Shown: piece after piece, positions 18,050 to 27,206 of the stretch
How the letters are laid out: every line of letters starts with the position of its first letter
Numbering within the stretch: position 1 is the stretch's first letter
Assembly (NCBI GenBank): GCA_023391425.1
Contig: JAEWAX010000149.1
Span: forward strand, 1-64,000
DNA length: 64,000 nucleotides
Direction: 5' to 3'
From: Bacillota bacterium
GTDB lineage: Bacteria > Bacillota > Clostridia > Acetivibrionales > DSM-1351
The notes under the pieces: model-generated
What the model saw: only the letters and a program-made list of their open reading frames with translations
Database searches by the model: none
Told to the model about the DNA's origin: nothing
Program-made: the position numbers and the translations under genes

Positions 18050-18490
18050 TTATCTTGCTAATATTTCATATCGTCTAACGCCTTCAATCTTTCCAATTTC
18101 AGCCATTAAGGCCTGCATATCGTCCTTCATTTCAAAGGTTTCAATTGAAACAGTCACATCAGCTAATCCGTTGATTGGAATATTCTGATTAATTGTTAAT
18201 ATATTCGCCTTTGCAGAAGCAATTTTATCGATAATGCTTGAAAGTATTCCAGAGAAATCTTCAACTACAAAAAATAGCGTTAATACCTTCCCTCTTGATG
18301 TTTCATAAAATGGAAATATGTAATCTTTATATTTATAGTAAGCACTTCTACTAATCCCAACTTCTTTAACGGCATCATTTACAGTTTTAATCTTGCCAAA
18401 ACTAAGTATTTTTTTTACTTCGATTACTTTTGCAAATACCTCTGGTAGGATAAATGAATCAACTAAGAAAAAAACTGATTCCTGTTTCAT
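18050..18490 (-). CDS. pheB: ACT domain-containing protein, PheB/UPF0735 family
   Basis: A 146-residue cytoplasmic protein of the UPF0735 family: an N-terminal helical, DNA-binding-like segment (VNDAVKEVGISRSAYYKYKDYIFPFYE, here read in part) and a C-terminal ACT domain (about 70-146, VLTLFFVVEDFSGILSSI) that would bind an amino acid. B. subtilis PheB lies beside hom/thr or obg genes; it is often annotated as chorismate mutase PheB but that activity is not supported by any motif here. It stands between thrC and hom, so a regulatory role in threonine or methionine synthesis is plausible. Good SD: CAGGAGGGCTT before ATG. Confidence 0.88.
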   Translation of the reverse strand: MKQESVFFLVDSFILPEVFAKVIEVKKILSFGKIKTVNDAVKEVGISRSAYYKYKDYIFPFYETSRGKVLTLFFVVEDFSGILSSIIDKIASAKANILTINQNIPINGLADVTVSIETFEMKDDMQALMAEIGKIEGVRRYEILAR

Positions 18491-18538
18491 AAGCCCTCCT
18501 GTCCGTCTAATGCGTACACCTGTGTTTCCTTGGTGTAT

Positions 18539-18567
18539 ATATTAGCACATTTTAATCTTCTTTGCAA
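18539..18567 (-). promoter_or_regulatory. Candidate promoter of the pheB-hom-ECF operon
   Basis: On the minus strand TTGCAA (18567-18562), 17-bp spacer, TAATAT (18544-18539), directly downstream of the thrC terminator and 49 bp before pheB. Confidence 0.6.
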
Positions 18568-18610
18568 CCAAAAAAGATATATTAATCTATTGAACTAGAT
18601 TAATATATCT
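18568..18610 (-). terminator. Terminator after thrC
   Basis: Perfect 14-bp stem AGATATATTAATCT (18575-18588) with AGATTAATATATCT (18597-18610), followed by TTTTTTGG on the minus strand. It separates thrC from pheB-hom. Confidence 0.85.
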
Positions 18611-18637
18611 CAGATTGAATAGCTATTATACGATGTA

Positions 18638-20137
18638 CTATATTTCAAGAACTTTTCTAACTTGATCTATCATTTCAGCAGGATTACAAAGTTCTTTATG
18701 AAGAATAGGTTTTTTGTCCAGCTGTTCTAATGGTGTTGGAATCTTGAGTCCTGACTTCTCAGATAGAACTGATAATAGTTCGAATTCGGATTTACCATCA
18801 ACAGCGTCTTCTCCAGCTATTGCTTTAACCACACTTTCATTGAACTTGAATGGGCTAGCTGTTGAAACAATTACAGCCTTTGTAACATCACTGGTAGAAA
18901 TAACATATTTATCATATACATCAACCGCAACAGCCGTATGCGTATCTAGTACATATCCTGTCTCTTGATATACACTCTCTATAGTCTTTAGTGTATCATT
19001 GTCGTTTGAATAGCCTGCCCAAAATACTTTTTGGATTTTCTTTTTAGTATCTTGATCGACTTCATACAAACCTTCACTGTTTAGTTTACCCATCCAATTT
19101 CTAACCATTTCCGAATTACCATCAGTAACTAAATACAAAAGTCTTTCCAGATTACTTGAAATCAAAATATCCATAGAAGGAGAAAGTGTCTTCTTAAACT
19201 CTCTCTTTCTATTGTATATACCTGAATTAATAAAATCTGTTAAAACATTATTATCATTTGAAGCACATATTAGCTTGTTAATAGGTAAACCCATCTGCAA
19301 TGCATAATATGCAGCTAAAATATTCCCAAAGTTACCTGTAGGTACGACAAAATTAATTTTTTCACCGACCTTGATTTCATTATTTTTAAGCATATCTGCA
19401 TATGCAGAAAAGTAGTACACTATCTGGGGTACTAACCTTCCCCAGTTTATTGAATTTGCTGAAGAGAACTTGTATCCATTCGCCTGCATCAGCGTAAAAA
19501 TATCCTCATCACTAAATATTCTTTTAACGCCATTTTGAGCATCATCAAAATTACCGTTTACGGCAATTGAATATACATTTCCACCTTCTTGTGTTATCAT
19601 CTGTCTTCTTTGCACTTCGCTAACGCCTTGACTTGGGAAGAATACAATAATCTTTGTACCCTTAACATCTTTAAAGCCTTCAAGTGCAGCTTTTCCAGTA
19701 TCTCCAGAAGTTGCAACCAAAATTACAATTTCTTTCTTTTCACCTGTTTTTTGCAGCGCCTTCACAAGAAAATGAGGAAGTATTTGAAGTGCCATATCTT
19801 TAAAAGCACTTGTAGGCCCATGCCACAATTCTAATACATTAACTGACTCATATAATTTGTGCAATGGAGCAATAGACTCAGATTCAAATTTTTGTGTAGT
19901 ATATGCTTGGCTAACACAATCTTTTAATTCATTTAAGGTATAATCATCTAAGTAACCTTCTAATATATTTAAAGCTCTTTCTTGGTAACTCATTTCACTC
20001 ATTTTTAAAATTTGTTCATTGTCAAAAGAAATCACTTTTTCTGGTACAAATAGTCCCCCATCTGCTGCGAGACCTCTCTTTATAGCTTCAGCTGAGCTAA
20101 CATTAGCACATTTTCCTCTAGTACTTTTATAAAACAT
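18638..20137 (-). CDS. thrC: Threonine synthase
   Basis: PLP enzyme converting O-phosphohomoserine to threonine. The 499-residue protein opens FYKSTRGKCANVSSAEAI and has the PLP-lysine motif HGPTSAFKDMALQ near residue 110, the ATSGDTGKAALEG phosphate loop, and VVPTGNFGNILAAYYA. Length and pattern are those of the long (about 495-aa) bacterial class. The ATG at 20137 has GGGAGG 5 bp upstream, while a reading from 20152 would engulf that site. It lies upstream of pheB-hom but has its own terminator, so it is a separate unit. Confidence 0.95.
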   Translation of the reverse strand: MFYKSTRGKCANVSSAEAIKRGLAADGGLFVPEKVISFDNEQILKMSEMSYQERALNILEGYLDDYTLNELKDCVSQAYTTQKFESESIAPLHKLYESVNVLELWHGPTSAFKDMALQILPHFLVKALQKTGEKKEIVILVATSGDTGKAALEGFKDVKGTKIIVFFPSQGVSEVQRRQMITQEGGNVYSIAVNGNFDDAQNGVKRIFSDEDIFTLMQANGYKFSSANSINWGRLVPQIVYYFSAYADMLKNNEIKVGEKINFVVPTGNFGNILAAYYALQMGLPINKLICASNDNNVLTDFINSGIYNRKREFKKTLSPSMDILISSNLERLLYLVTDGNSEMVRNWMGKLNSEGLYEVDQDTKKKIQKVFWAGYSNDNDTLKTIESVYQETGYVLDTHTAVAVDVYDKYVISTSDVTKAVIVSTASPFKFNESVVKAIAGEDAVDGKSEFELLSVLSEKSGLKIPTPLEQLDKKPILHKELCNPAEMIDQVRKVLEI

Positions 20138-20276
20138 CTCTACCTCCCACAAAATGAATCATCTATTATGGACTATAGGACTTTTCTTCCCAAAATACAT
20201 AGTAGTGACTTAATTTAAACGATTTCTTAGGTTTGGTAATAGAATTAAATCCTTCCGAACATTAGAAATCGTTATC

Positions 20277-20350
20277 CAAGGTCTTAGCGCCGCTTATCCA
20301 CACTTCTACATGTAGGATATTAGCGGTGGTTTAAATCGGATAAACAGATA
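20277..20350. repeat. Dispersed intergenic repeat, copy A
   Basis: Matches the stretch at 61774-61850 (about 75% identity by eye), sharing CGCTTATCC(C)ACACTT, ATTAGCGGTGGT and ATCGGATAAA. The CCGCTTAT/ATTAGCGG arms can form a hairpin. It sits in the 305-bp gap between thrC and the patatin gene, which otherwise holds another inverted pair (CGATTTCT at 20219 and AGAAATCG at 20262). Confidence 0.75.
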
Positions 20351-20442
20351 ATTCCCATTAGACTAAATAATATAATAAATCTAGAAAAAATGCAATTCCC
20401 AAATGCTAATAGAATAATGAGTAGTGAATATTAAATGTAAAA

Positions 20443-21525
20443 TTATTCTCTCCATCCACGATACCTCTTTTGCATACTTACAAAAAGTTTTTGGACAGCT
20501 ATTTTACCTTGATTATACAAATATTGTGTATCCTCAGCGGTTATATCAAAATCCAGAAATGATATCTCATCAGTATTAATATGTGCAATATTATCAATAT
20601 TATATGAATTCTTTGGAACACCTGTATCATGAGAGGTAACAAGTAATTTCTTTAAAATATTTTCTGTTTTTATTAACTCTTTGGATTCTTTTCCTTCTAA
20701 TTTAAGTCCAATAATATTATTTAGCCCGGTACTATCAATAAGCCAAACAGGGAAATTATCCAAGACTCCACCATCAATAATATAATGTGGCTTTAAGTGG
20801 TTATTCTCTTTTTTCATTTGAACAACTGGTTCAAATACAAAAGGTACACAAGTACTCATTCTAATGGCTCTCGCGACCTCTAGCTTATCTGGATCTATAT
20901 TATAAAGAGCGATGTCGTCCGGAAGTACAATTACTTTTCCTGTATTTGCATCGACAGCCGTCATACGTACCTTATATCCACGTGGATTGACCTTGTCAGG
21001 TATACCTCCTCTGAAATCATTAAAAGTATAAATACCTTTATTTGAGAGAAGCTGAGCCACCCATTTTTCAAGAAGTTCACCATTAATAAATGCATTTTTT
21101 TTGCTGAATGCTATTAGATTTAATAAGAAATTTCCTCTTGTACCCTTAAAATCATCACTTTCCCTCTTGACCATCTGAAGTTCTGGATAATCTTGTTTAT
21201 ATAACAATGCAGCAATATCGCTGTCACTTAAAGTTTTTTTGTCTTCTATTAGATTTGTAATTTTTTGTAAAATAGAGACATCTAAGTATTCTCCATCTCT
21301 TAACTTAAAATTACTAAAATCAAAATCTTTTAGTAATTTCATTAATTCTCTCGCTGTATATCCAGCGCCTATTAAAGCTCCAGCAAGAGCTCCTGCAGAT
21401 ACTCCTGCAATATTTCCAAAATGCTTATATTTTTTCTCAAGCTCTTCATATGCTCCGACAAAGGCTACTCCCTTTATTCCTCCCCCACTTAGTACAAGAT
21501 TTAATGCACGATTGGTTATACTCAT
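20443..21525 (-). CDS. Patatin-like phospholipase
   Basis: A 360-residue predicted lipid acyl hydrolase with a Ser-Asp dyad. Oxyanion motif SGGGIKGVAFVGA near residue 14, nucleophile elbow GVSAGA near 40, and the catalytic Asp in IIDGGVLDNFPV near 255. No signal peptide or membrane segment, so it is probably cytosolic. The ATG at 21525 follows GAGGGG by 7 bp; a TTG at 21540 lies before that site. It appears to be transcribed alone. Confidence 0.88.
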   Translation of the reverse strand: MSITNRALNLVLSGGGIKGVAFVGAYEELEKKYKHFGNIAGVSAGALAGALIGAGYTARELMKLLKDFDFSNFKLRDGEYLDVSILQKITNLIEDKKTLSDSDIAALLYKQDYPELQMVKRESDDFKGTRGNFLLNLIAFSKKNAFINGELLEKWVAQLLSNKGIYTFNDFRGGIPDKVNPRGYKVRMTAVDANTGKVIVLPDDIALYNIDPDKLEVARAIRMSTCVPFVFEPVVQMKKENNHLKPHYIIDGGVLDNFPVWLIDSTGLNNIIGLKLEGKESKELIKTENILKKLLVTSHDTGVPKNSYNIDNIAHINTDEISFLDFDITAEDTQYLYNQGKIAVQKLFVSMQKRYRGWRE

Positions 21526-21619
21526 TCCAAATCCCCTCAAAACAAAAGGTATCTAATTTATATATATTATAGATGTTTGCTAATTAGTATATTGTACAAT
21601 CCTAAGACTTTTGATTTTT

Positions 21620-21662
21620 AGATAATAAAAGGCACAAGATCTATAAAAAAATCTTATGCCTT
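21620..21662 (-). terminator. Terminator after the TPR gene
   Basis: AAGGCACAAGAT (21629-21640) pairs with ATCTTATGCCTT (21650-21661); the minus strand then reads TTTTATTATC. Confidence 0.7.
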
Positions 21663-21704
21663 ATTTCCCTCATCAATACTGACTTATGCGTTGTTGCGTG
21701 GTCT

Positions 21705-22859
21705 TTACATAATAGCTTTGAGCCTGCTCTTCGTATATTTCAAATAGCCTGACGTAGGGTATTCATCTATAAGCTTTTGGTATGTCGCAATAGCCTTTTG
21801 AATTTCATTAATCTCAACATAGCTTTTTCCTAAAATATATAGTGCCTTGTCACCAAAAGTCCATTTGTCACCCAACATAAATACCTTTTCAAGCTTTTTT
21901 ATTGCTTCAGGATACTTTTTACTACTATAAAGTTGATTTCCATCTATTGTCAGCTGGTTAGCTGCTTTTAAAAGTACATTAACTTTTATAGAATCATATT
22001 TCTTTTTTAAATCAGCGCTCAACTCAGCTTGTGGTATAGACATTAATTTATCTGCAGCCTCAACATATTTATTTTGTCCATAAAGTGTAGATACTTGAGA
22101 AAGGTCTGTTGAAAGCTGGAATTGCTTTAATTTTACGTTAGCAGCTTCAAGCTGTTTAGTAAGAGACTTATTCTCTGCAAGCACACTATCATTAGCTTTT
22201 GTTTGTTGTGTATTAGTAGCAACCCCAGTCTTTTTATCAACTTCTTTTGTATCTCCTGTCGCTTTAATAAAGAAAATAATCGCAGCTATTAGGCAAATAA
22301 TGCTAAACACATTAAATAAAACTGCAATAGACGGTTTCTTTAGCTGTGTTCTAATTTTCCTCAATAGTAGATATTCAGTTTTCACATTTTCATCATTAAA
22401 GCTATCTTTTTTTATAGGCTCTTTTACTATTTTAGTAGGTTTATTAGCTCGTATATTAGCCTGTTTATTAGCGGGTTGCGTATTCTTTGTTTTATAATTT
22501 TTCTTAGATGAATCATTGTCATTGATTTTTATATAATTAAGATAATCAGCCGCTTTTATAGCATTGTTTTCACCTTGAATTACTTTACCAAAAAGCGCCT
22601 CAGCCTTGTCAATCTGATTTGTATATACATAGCACAAACCCAATAGATTAACCGCTTCAAAAAAATCAGGATTGGTGGATACCACTTTTTTCAACTCTAT
22701 CATTGCAATATCCTCACTACCTGTTTTTAAATACTCAATTGCCTTATTGTATGATTTTACTGAGTCTATTATTTTTTCGGATGCTTCATTACTTTGAGTA
22801 TATTTTTCTATATCGATAGGTGTAAAACTTCTAATCTCCTGGTTTATATCCATGAACAT
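21705..22859 (-). CDS. Tetratricopeptide-repeat membrane protein
   Basis: A 384-residue protein with an N-terminal cytoplasmic TPR pair (about 30-100, AIEYLKTGSEDIAMIELKK and FFEAVNLLGLCYVYTNQ), a Lys-rich linker, one membrane helix (about 172-195), a short coiled-coil stretch and further TPR units outside or in the C-terminal half (AANQLTIDGNQLYSSKKYPEA; ALYILGKSYVEINEIQKA). TPR proteins of this topology act as scaffolds; no partner is evident. Two ATGs (22859, 22853) share the same GGGAG site, so the start is uncertain by two codons. It follows folC after an unusual hairpin-rich spacer. Confidence 0.82.
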   Translation of the reverse strand: MFMDINQEIRSFTPIDIEKYTQSNEASEKIIDSVKSYNKAIEYLKTGSEDIAMIELKKVVSTNPDFFEAVNLLGLCYVYTNQIDKAEALFGKVIQGENNAIKAADYLNYIKINDNDSSKKNYKTKNTQPANKQANIRANKPTKIVKEPIKKDSFNDENVKTEYLLLRKIRTQLKKPSIAVLFNVFSIICLIAAIIFFIKATGDTKEVDKKTGVATNTQQTKANDSVLAENKSLTKQLEAANVKLKQFQLSTDLSQVSTLYGQNKYVEAADKLMSIPQAELSADLKKKYDSIKVNVLLKAANQLTIDGNQLYSSKKYPEAIKKLEKVFMLGDKWTFGDKALYILGKSYVEINEIQKAIATYQKLIDEYPTSGYLKYTKSRLKAIM

Positions 22860-22895
22860 TGGCTCCCTTCAGGTATATAATATACTTCTATATAT

Positions 22896-23031
22896 AACGA
22901 GGCAATAGATATCCCCCACCTCTTATAGGTGGCGAGTACCGCTTCGGTTTTTAGGCGACGAGCATATCTCCCGCCTCGTTGAAACGCCGCTAATGAAATT
23001 AAATTTTTCTACAACCGAAAAATTTAATTTT
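22896..23031. repeat. Hairpin-rich intergenic element after folC
   Basis: Three nested or serial dyads: AACGAGGC (22897-22904) with GCCTCGTT (22973-22980); CCACCT..AGGTGG (about 22917-22932); and a perfect 14-bp stem AAATTAAATTTTTC with GAAAAATTTAATTT (about 22996-23030) that reaches into the last codons of folC and could terminate it. The CCGCTAA bases between the stems recall the dispersed repeats near 20318 and 61810. Confidence 0.6.
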
Positions 23032-24313
23032 GAATTGAGGCGTTATAATACTCTCTTATTTCTCCTATCATATATAACGATCCAAAGACACAAATAATAC
23101 TATCCTCATTCGTATTTTCAATCGCAAGCTTTAAGCTATTCTCTATAGTAACTCCATCTTGAACATTGTTTGAGTACTGCTTCAAAATTGTTGCTAGTTC
23201 ACTTGATGATAACGCTCTTTCATTGTTTGGAGTTACAGTAATTATTAGCCTTGCTTTGGCAGCCAACATTTCCATTATCTGATGATAATCTTTATCCCTC
23301 AGAAAACCAACAATGAATATTTTACTTTTATCGGTAAAATATCTATCTAATGCAGCATTCAAAGCTTGTCCACCCTCAAAATTATGTGCACCATCAATTA
23401 AAATTAATGGTGCTTTACTAATTATCTCAAGCCTTCCTGGCCATATAGTTTTCGCAATGCCTCTTCTAATACCATTATCATTAATAACAAAGCCCTTATT
23501 ACCTAATATCTCACAAACATCAATAGCTAATGCAGCATTACACAACTGATGGTCACCAAGAAGACTAATATTCAGGTTTTGATAATCTTTGTAGTCAAAT
23601 ATTTGTCCATCTAAACTAAATTTCTTCAATTTCAAAGTATCTAAATTAACCTTGTGAAGTCGAGAATTCTGACTTTTACAAACCTGCTCAAATACCTCCT
23701 CAGACTCTGGCTTTTGAGGATATAAAACAGTATCACTATTTGGCTTAATTATTCCAGCTTTTTGATATGCAATCTCCGCTAGTGTTCCACCTAATCTGTC
23801 AGTATGATCTAAGCTAATAGTTGTTATTACACATGCCTCAGGAGATTCTATCACATTTGTTGAGTCAAACCTTCCTCCAAGGCCCACTTCTAAAACCACT
23901 ATATCGCAGCTGCTTCTATAAAAATACTCAAATGCAACTGCAGTAATAATTTCGAATTCTGTGGGATGAGCCAATCCTTCTTCTATCATTAAATCAATTT
24001 TTGTTTTAACAAATTCAATAATATCTGCCAACTCATTTGGTGCTATTTCTTTGTCATCTATCTTTATTCTTTCTGTAAACCTCTGTATATAAGGAGAAGT
24101 AAATATACCTGTCTTGTATCCAGAATTAATTAGTATGTTACTTATAAATGCAGTGGTAGATCCCTTTCCATTCGTCCCTGCAACATGAACAAACTTTAAT
24201 TTCCTTTGTGGATTTCCCATAAAATCCATTAATTTGCTAATGCTTTCTAATCCAAGCTTGCTTCCGAATTTAAGGGTACCATGTATGTATTCCATCGATT
24301 CATCGTAATTCAT
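23024..24313 (-). CDS. folC: Folylpolyglutamate synthase / dihydrofolate synthase
   Basis: ATP-dependent ligase that adds glutamate to dihydropteroate or folates. The 429-residue Mur-ligase-fold protein has the P-loop VAGTNGKGSTTAF near residue 44, the AVAFEYF and EVGLGGRFDSTN segments, the LDHTDRLGGTLAEIAYQKAGI loop (here quoted short: GTLAEIAYQKAGIIKP) with the carbamylated-Lys region, and the C-terminal DGAHNFEGG. The ATG at 24313 lies 11 bp after GGAGG; the in-frame ATG at 24331 precedes it. No other folate gene is adjacent. Confidence 0.93.
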   Translation of the reverse strand: MNYDESMEYIHGTLKFGSKLGLESISKLMDFMGNPQRKLKFVHVAGTNGKGSTTAFISNILINSGYKTGIFTSPYIQRFTERIKIDDKEIAPNELADIIEFVKTKIDLMIEEGLAHPTEFEIITAVAFEYFYRSSCDIVVLEVGLGGRFDSTNVIESPEACVITTISLDHTDRLGGTLAEIAYQKAGIIKPNSDTVLYPQKPESEEVFEQVCKSQNSRLHKVNLDTLKLKKFSLDGQIFDYKDYQNLNISLLGDHQLCNAALAIDVCEILGNKGFVINDNGIRRGIAKTIWPGRLEIISKAPLILIDGAHNFEGGQALNAALDRYFTDKSKIFIVGFLRDKDYHQIMEMLAAKARLIITVTPNNERALSSSELATILKQYSNNVQDGVTIENSLKLAIENTNEDSIICVFGSLYMIGEIREYYNASIQN

Positions 24314-24463
24314 GGTAAACCTAACCTCCAATATTTGCAGAGTAAATACTTACTCTAGCCGTACAAATTAACAATATCAGTTTTTTCCAATCGCGTCAAT
24401 TACAATAATGTAAACTAATATTTATTTTTGTGTCTTGTATTATTCGCAATCTTTTTAAATAAA

Positions 24464-25051
24464 TCATTTATTTAAAAGCTCTATAATGTCATCCTTTTTC
24501 AATATAGAAGTATTTATTCCCATGCTACCTAAAAATATATGATCAAAAATTACCATCTTGCACTGTTCAAGTTTTTCGTCTTCGTCAAACTTAACAAAAG
24601 TATCTAGATTACTTTCGTTGTATGATTTGAGTAAATAATAGCTTACTCCAAACTTCGGAATTATTTTTATAAATTCTTGGTTACACCAGACATCATGAGG
24701 TACATATATAAACAATTCAAACCCTTCTACCTTTTTGCTTTGGACAGCTATTGAAAGTATAGAACGGCTAGCCATTACCGATGTCTTCTTATCTATAAAT
24801 TCTATGCCCATTTTTTCTAACGAATCTCTAAGCCATGAAATAAGGTTTCTTTTTTCATTCTCACTTAAACTAAGTAATGAACTATTAATTTCAATAATCA
24901 TATTATCTTCTGCTTTAAGGGTAGAAATAATTTGATAGCTAACAATAGCTTTATCTATTTTTCTAGAAGAATATGCTATAGAGAAGTCTGCCACTTCAGA
25001 ATCTTTTTTACTAGTGTTGTCTGATACTTTAATCTTGATATTTTTATCCAT
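24464..25051 (-). CDS. Hypothetical protein (195 aa)
   Basis: I do not recognise this protein. It is 195 residues, soluble, acidic, with alternating predicted strands and helices and no signal peptide or membrane segment. The first 30 residues are Lys/Asp/Ser-rich and probably disordered. The ATG at 25051 has AAAGAGGAG upstream at good spacing, unlike one at 25087. It lies between folC and pgi but is flanked by non-coding gaps of 150 and 250 bp, so it is likely its own unit. Confidence 0.6.
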   Translation of the reverse strand: MDKNIKIKVSDNTSKKDSEVADFSIAYSSRKIDKAIVSYQIISTLKAEDNMIIEINSSLLSLSENEKRNLISWLRDSLEKMGIEFIDKKTSVMASRSILSIAVQSKKVEGFELFIYVPHDVWCNQEFIKIIPKFGVSYYLLKSYNESNLDTFVKFDEDEKLEQCKMVIFDHIFLGSMGINTSILKKDDIIELLNK

Positions 25052-25186
25052 TGCTTGCTCCTCTTTAGATAAAATTCTTATTTCCAATTAATTGCTTATA
25101 TTATATACTTTGTGTCTGAAATTGTGAAGGGGAGAGTTGTTTAATCCTGGCAAGCGTACTACAAACTATTTTTGACACACCGCTAA

Positions 25187-25268
25187 CGAAAAAAGCCGGC
25201 TTGCGTACTGTGCCTCAAATGTTAGGTTCTATGTCCAAAATTTGAATTACAGTACGCTTGCGCCGGCT
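25187..25268 (-). terminator. Long terminator hairpin after pgi
   Basis: Arms AGCCGGCTTGCGTACTGT (25194-25211) and ACAGTACGCTTGCGCCGGCT (25249-25268) pair with one bulge; on the minus strand TTTTTTCGTTAGCGG follows. The 37-nt loop and the CAAGCGTACT copy at 25151 make it larger than a simple terminator. Confidence 0.8.
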
Positions 25269-25299
25269 GACATCATGAAATCTGTATTTTAAATTATAA

Positions 25300-26652
25300 T
25301 TATTTAACTAATCTTTTCTCTAGTTGAGCTTTTTGTTCCTCATAGCCTGGTTTTCCTAGCAATGCAAACATATTTTTCTTGTAAGCTTCTACTCCAGGTT
25401 GGTTAAATGGATTTACTGCAAGCAAATATCCACTAATTCCACATGCCTTTTCAAAGAAGTATACCAAGTTTCCGAAATAGTATTCATTAAGTTCTGGTAC
25501 ATTAACGATCAAGTTCGGCACACCGCCATCTGTATGAGCAAGTAAAGTACCCTCAAATGCCTTGTTATTAACAAAAGACATTTCTTTTCCAGCAAGGAAA
25601 TTGAGACCATCAATATTATCTTTGTCTTCTTTTATTGTAATGCTTTTCTTAGCCTTTCCAACATGTATTACAGTCTCAAATAAGTTTCTAAGTCCATCTT
25701 GTACATACTGGCCCATAGAGTGCAAATCTGTTGTGAAATCAACACCTGCTGGGAATATTCCCTTTTGGTCTTTTCCTTCACTTTCACCGTAGAGCTGTTT
25801 CCACCATTCAGTGAAGAAATGGAGTGATGGCTCATAATTAACCAATATCTCAATTGTCTTGTTTTTGTTATACAAAGCATTTCTTGAAGCAGCATATCTA
25901 TAGCAATCATTATTTTTAAAGTCACAATTCTTGTAGAGATTGTATGCATCCAAGGCACCTAGCATAATTTTATCAATATCCGCACCACATACAGCTATAG
26001 GTAGAAGCCCAACTGCAGTTAAAACTGAAAATCTTCCGCCAACATCATCAGGAATTACAAAGGATTCATAACCTTCTTCATCAGCAAGTTTTTTTAATGC
26101 TCCACGTGCTTTGTCAGTAGTAGCATATATTCTCTTTTGAGCTTCCTGCTTTCCGTATTTATTTTCCATGTACTCCTTAAAAACCCTAAATGCAACAGCT
26201 GGCTCAGTAGTAGTACCAGACTTAGATATAATGTTAACTGAAACTTCTTTCCCTTCAATTAGTTCAAGTAAATCAGTTAAATAAGTTGAACTTATATTGT
26301 TACCCACAAAATAAATTTCTGGAGTTTTACGCTTGTCTTTTGGAAGCATATTGTAGAATGAATGTGAAAGCATTTCAATTGCTGCCCTTGCTCCTAAATA
26401 TGAACCTCCAATACCAATTACTATCAATACGTCTGAATCTGATTTTATTTTTTCTGCTGACTTCTTTATTCTAGCAAATTCTTCTTTATCATAATTTACT
26501 GGTAGGTCAACCCATCCTGTAAAATCGTTTCCAGCACCAGTTTTGTTATGCAACATATCGTGTGCAAGCTTAACTTGTCCTTCTAAATAATTAATCTCAT
26601 AATCATTTAAAAAACATGATGCTTTTGAGCTGTCAAATGTAATCTTTTCCAT
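25300..26652 (-). CDS. pgi: Glucose-6-phosphate isomerase
   Basis: Interconverts glucose-6-P and fructose-6-P in glycolysis and gluconeogenesis. 450 residues, the compact Firmicute form. Motifs: [18 protein letters not shown] near residue 70, [15 protein letters not shown] (sugar-phosphate loop), the catalytic Glu region [13 protein letters not shown], and the C-terminal [20 protein letters not shown] with the catalytic Lys. AGGAGGTAATT precedes the ATG. A weak promoter (TTAAAT, 16 bp, TATACT ending at 26703) lies about 55 bp upstream. Confidence 0.96.
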   Translation of the reverse strand: MEKITFDSSKASCFLNDYEINYLEGQVKLAHDMLHNKTGAGNDFTGWVDLPVNYDKEEFARIKKSAEKIKSDSDVLIVIGIGGSYLGARAAIEMLSHSFYNMLPKDKRKTPEIYFVGNNISSTYLTDLLELIEGKEVSVNIISKSGTTTEPAVAFRVFKEYMENKYGKQEAQKRIYATTDKARGALKKLADEEGYESFVIPDDVGGRFSVLTAVGLLPIAVCGADIDKIMLGALDAYNLYKNCDFKNNDCYRYAASRNALYNKNKTIEILVNYEPSLHFFTEWWKQLYGESEGKDQKGIFPAGVDFTTDLHSMGQYVQDGLRNLFETVIHVGKAKKSITIKEDKDNIDGLNFLAGKEMSFVNNKAFEGTLLAHTDGGVPNLIVNVPELNEYYFGNLVYFFEKACGISGYLLAVNPFNQPGVEAYKKNMFALLGKPGYEEQKAQLEKRLVK

Positions 26653-26902
26653 AATTACCTCCTAATTTAAACCTTTTTCAATTTTAAAAATTAATCCTTA
26701 ATAGTATATCATTTGAGTTTACTAATTTAAAGTTATATTACCATTTTCTATACGCTTTTTATACTTTTTATATACATATTTTGATGATGCAATCCATTTC
26801 ACGAAATATTTACTAGGTAAGAAAAAAGCTTGTACTGTTAATAATATTATTAAATGAGGGATTAACTTCATTTTAATATTATTGTTGCAAAGGAGAAAAA
26901 TT

Positions 26903-27124
26903 ATGTCAAATCCTAAAACACCACTTGTTGCAAATAGTAGAGAAGCATTGACAAAATTTAAGATGGAATGCGCAGCTGAAATAGGCAGAACTCAATTTAC
27001 AAAAGAAAACAACGACCACTATAAGGGAGATTTGACTTCAAAGCAAAACGGTTCAGAAGGCGGCCCTATTGGTGGACAGATGGTAAAGAAAATGGTTGAA
27101 GCGTATGAAAAAGGAATGCAATAA
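26903..27124 (+). CDS. Small acid-soluble spore protein, alpha/beta type
   Basis: DNA-saturating spore protein that protects the dormant genome; degraded by GPR at germination. The 73-residue sequence shows the family blocks: LVANSREALTKFKMECAAEIG (quoted in part as NSREALTKFKMECAAEIG) with the GPR cleavage region, and the G-rich SEGGPIGGQMVKKMVE helix. AAAGGAG lies 7 bp before the ATG at 26903. It would be expected to be expressed from a sigma-G promoter in the forespore; I could not read a convincing one. It converges on the hydrogenase-MCP gene. Confidence 0.92.
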   Translation: MSNPKTPLVANSREALTKFKMECAAEIGRTQFTKENNDHYKGDLTSKQNGSEGGPIGGQMVKKMVEAYEKGMQ

Positions 27125-27153
27125 TATCTGATTATTACCTATAAATGTTTACA

Positions 27154-27195
27154 AAAAAATATCAGTGAGAAGGTATTCTCTACTGATATTTTTTT
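27154..27195. terminator. Bidirectional terminator between SASP and hydrogenase-MCP genes
   Basis: Perfect stem AAAAAAATATCAGT...ACTGATATTTTTTT with an inner GAGAA/TTCTC, giving T-runs on both strands. Confidence 0.9.
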
Positions 27196-27206
27196 GCAGG
27201 TTTATT

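Noticed and set aside
20138..20442. T-box or threonine attenuator before thrC
   Set aside because: No GGTGG antiterminator, Stem I motif or run of Thr codons is visible; the gap holds a dispersed repeat instead.
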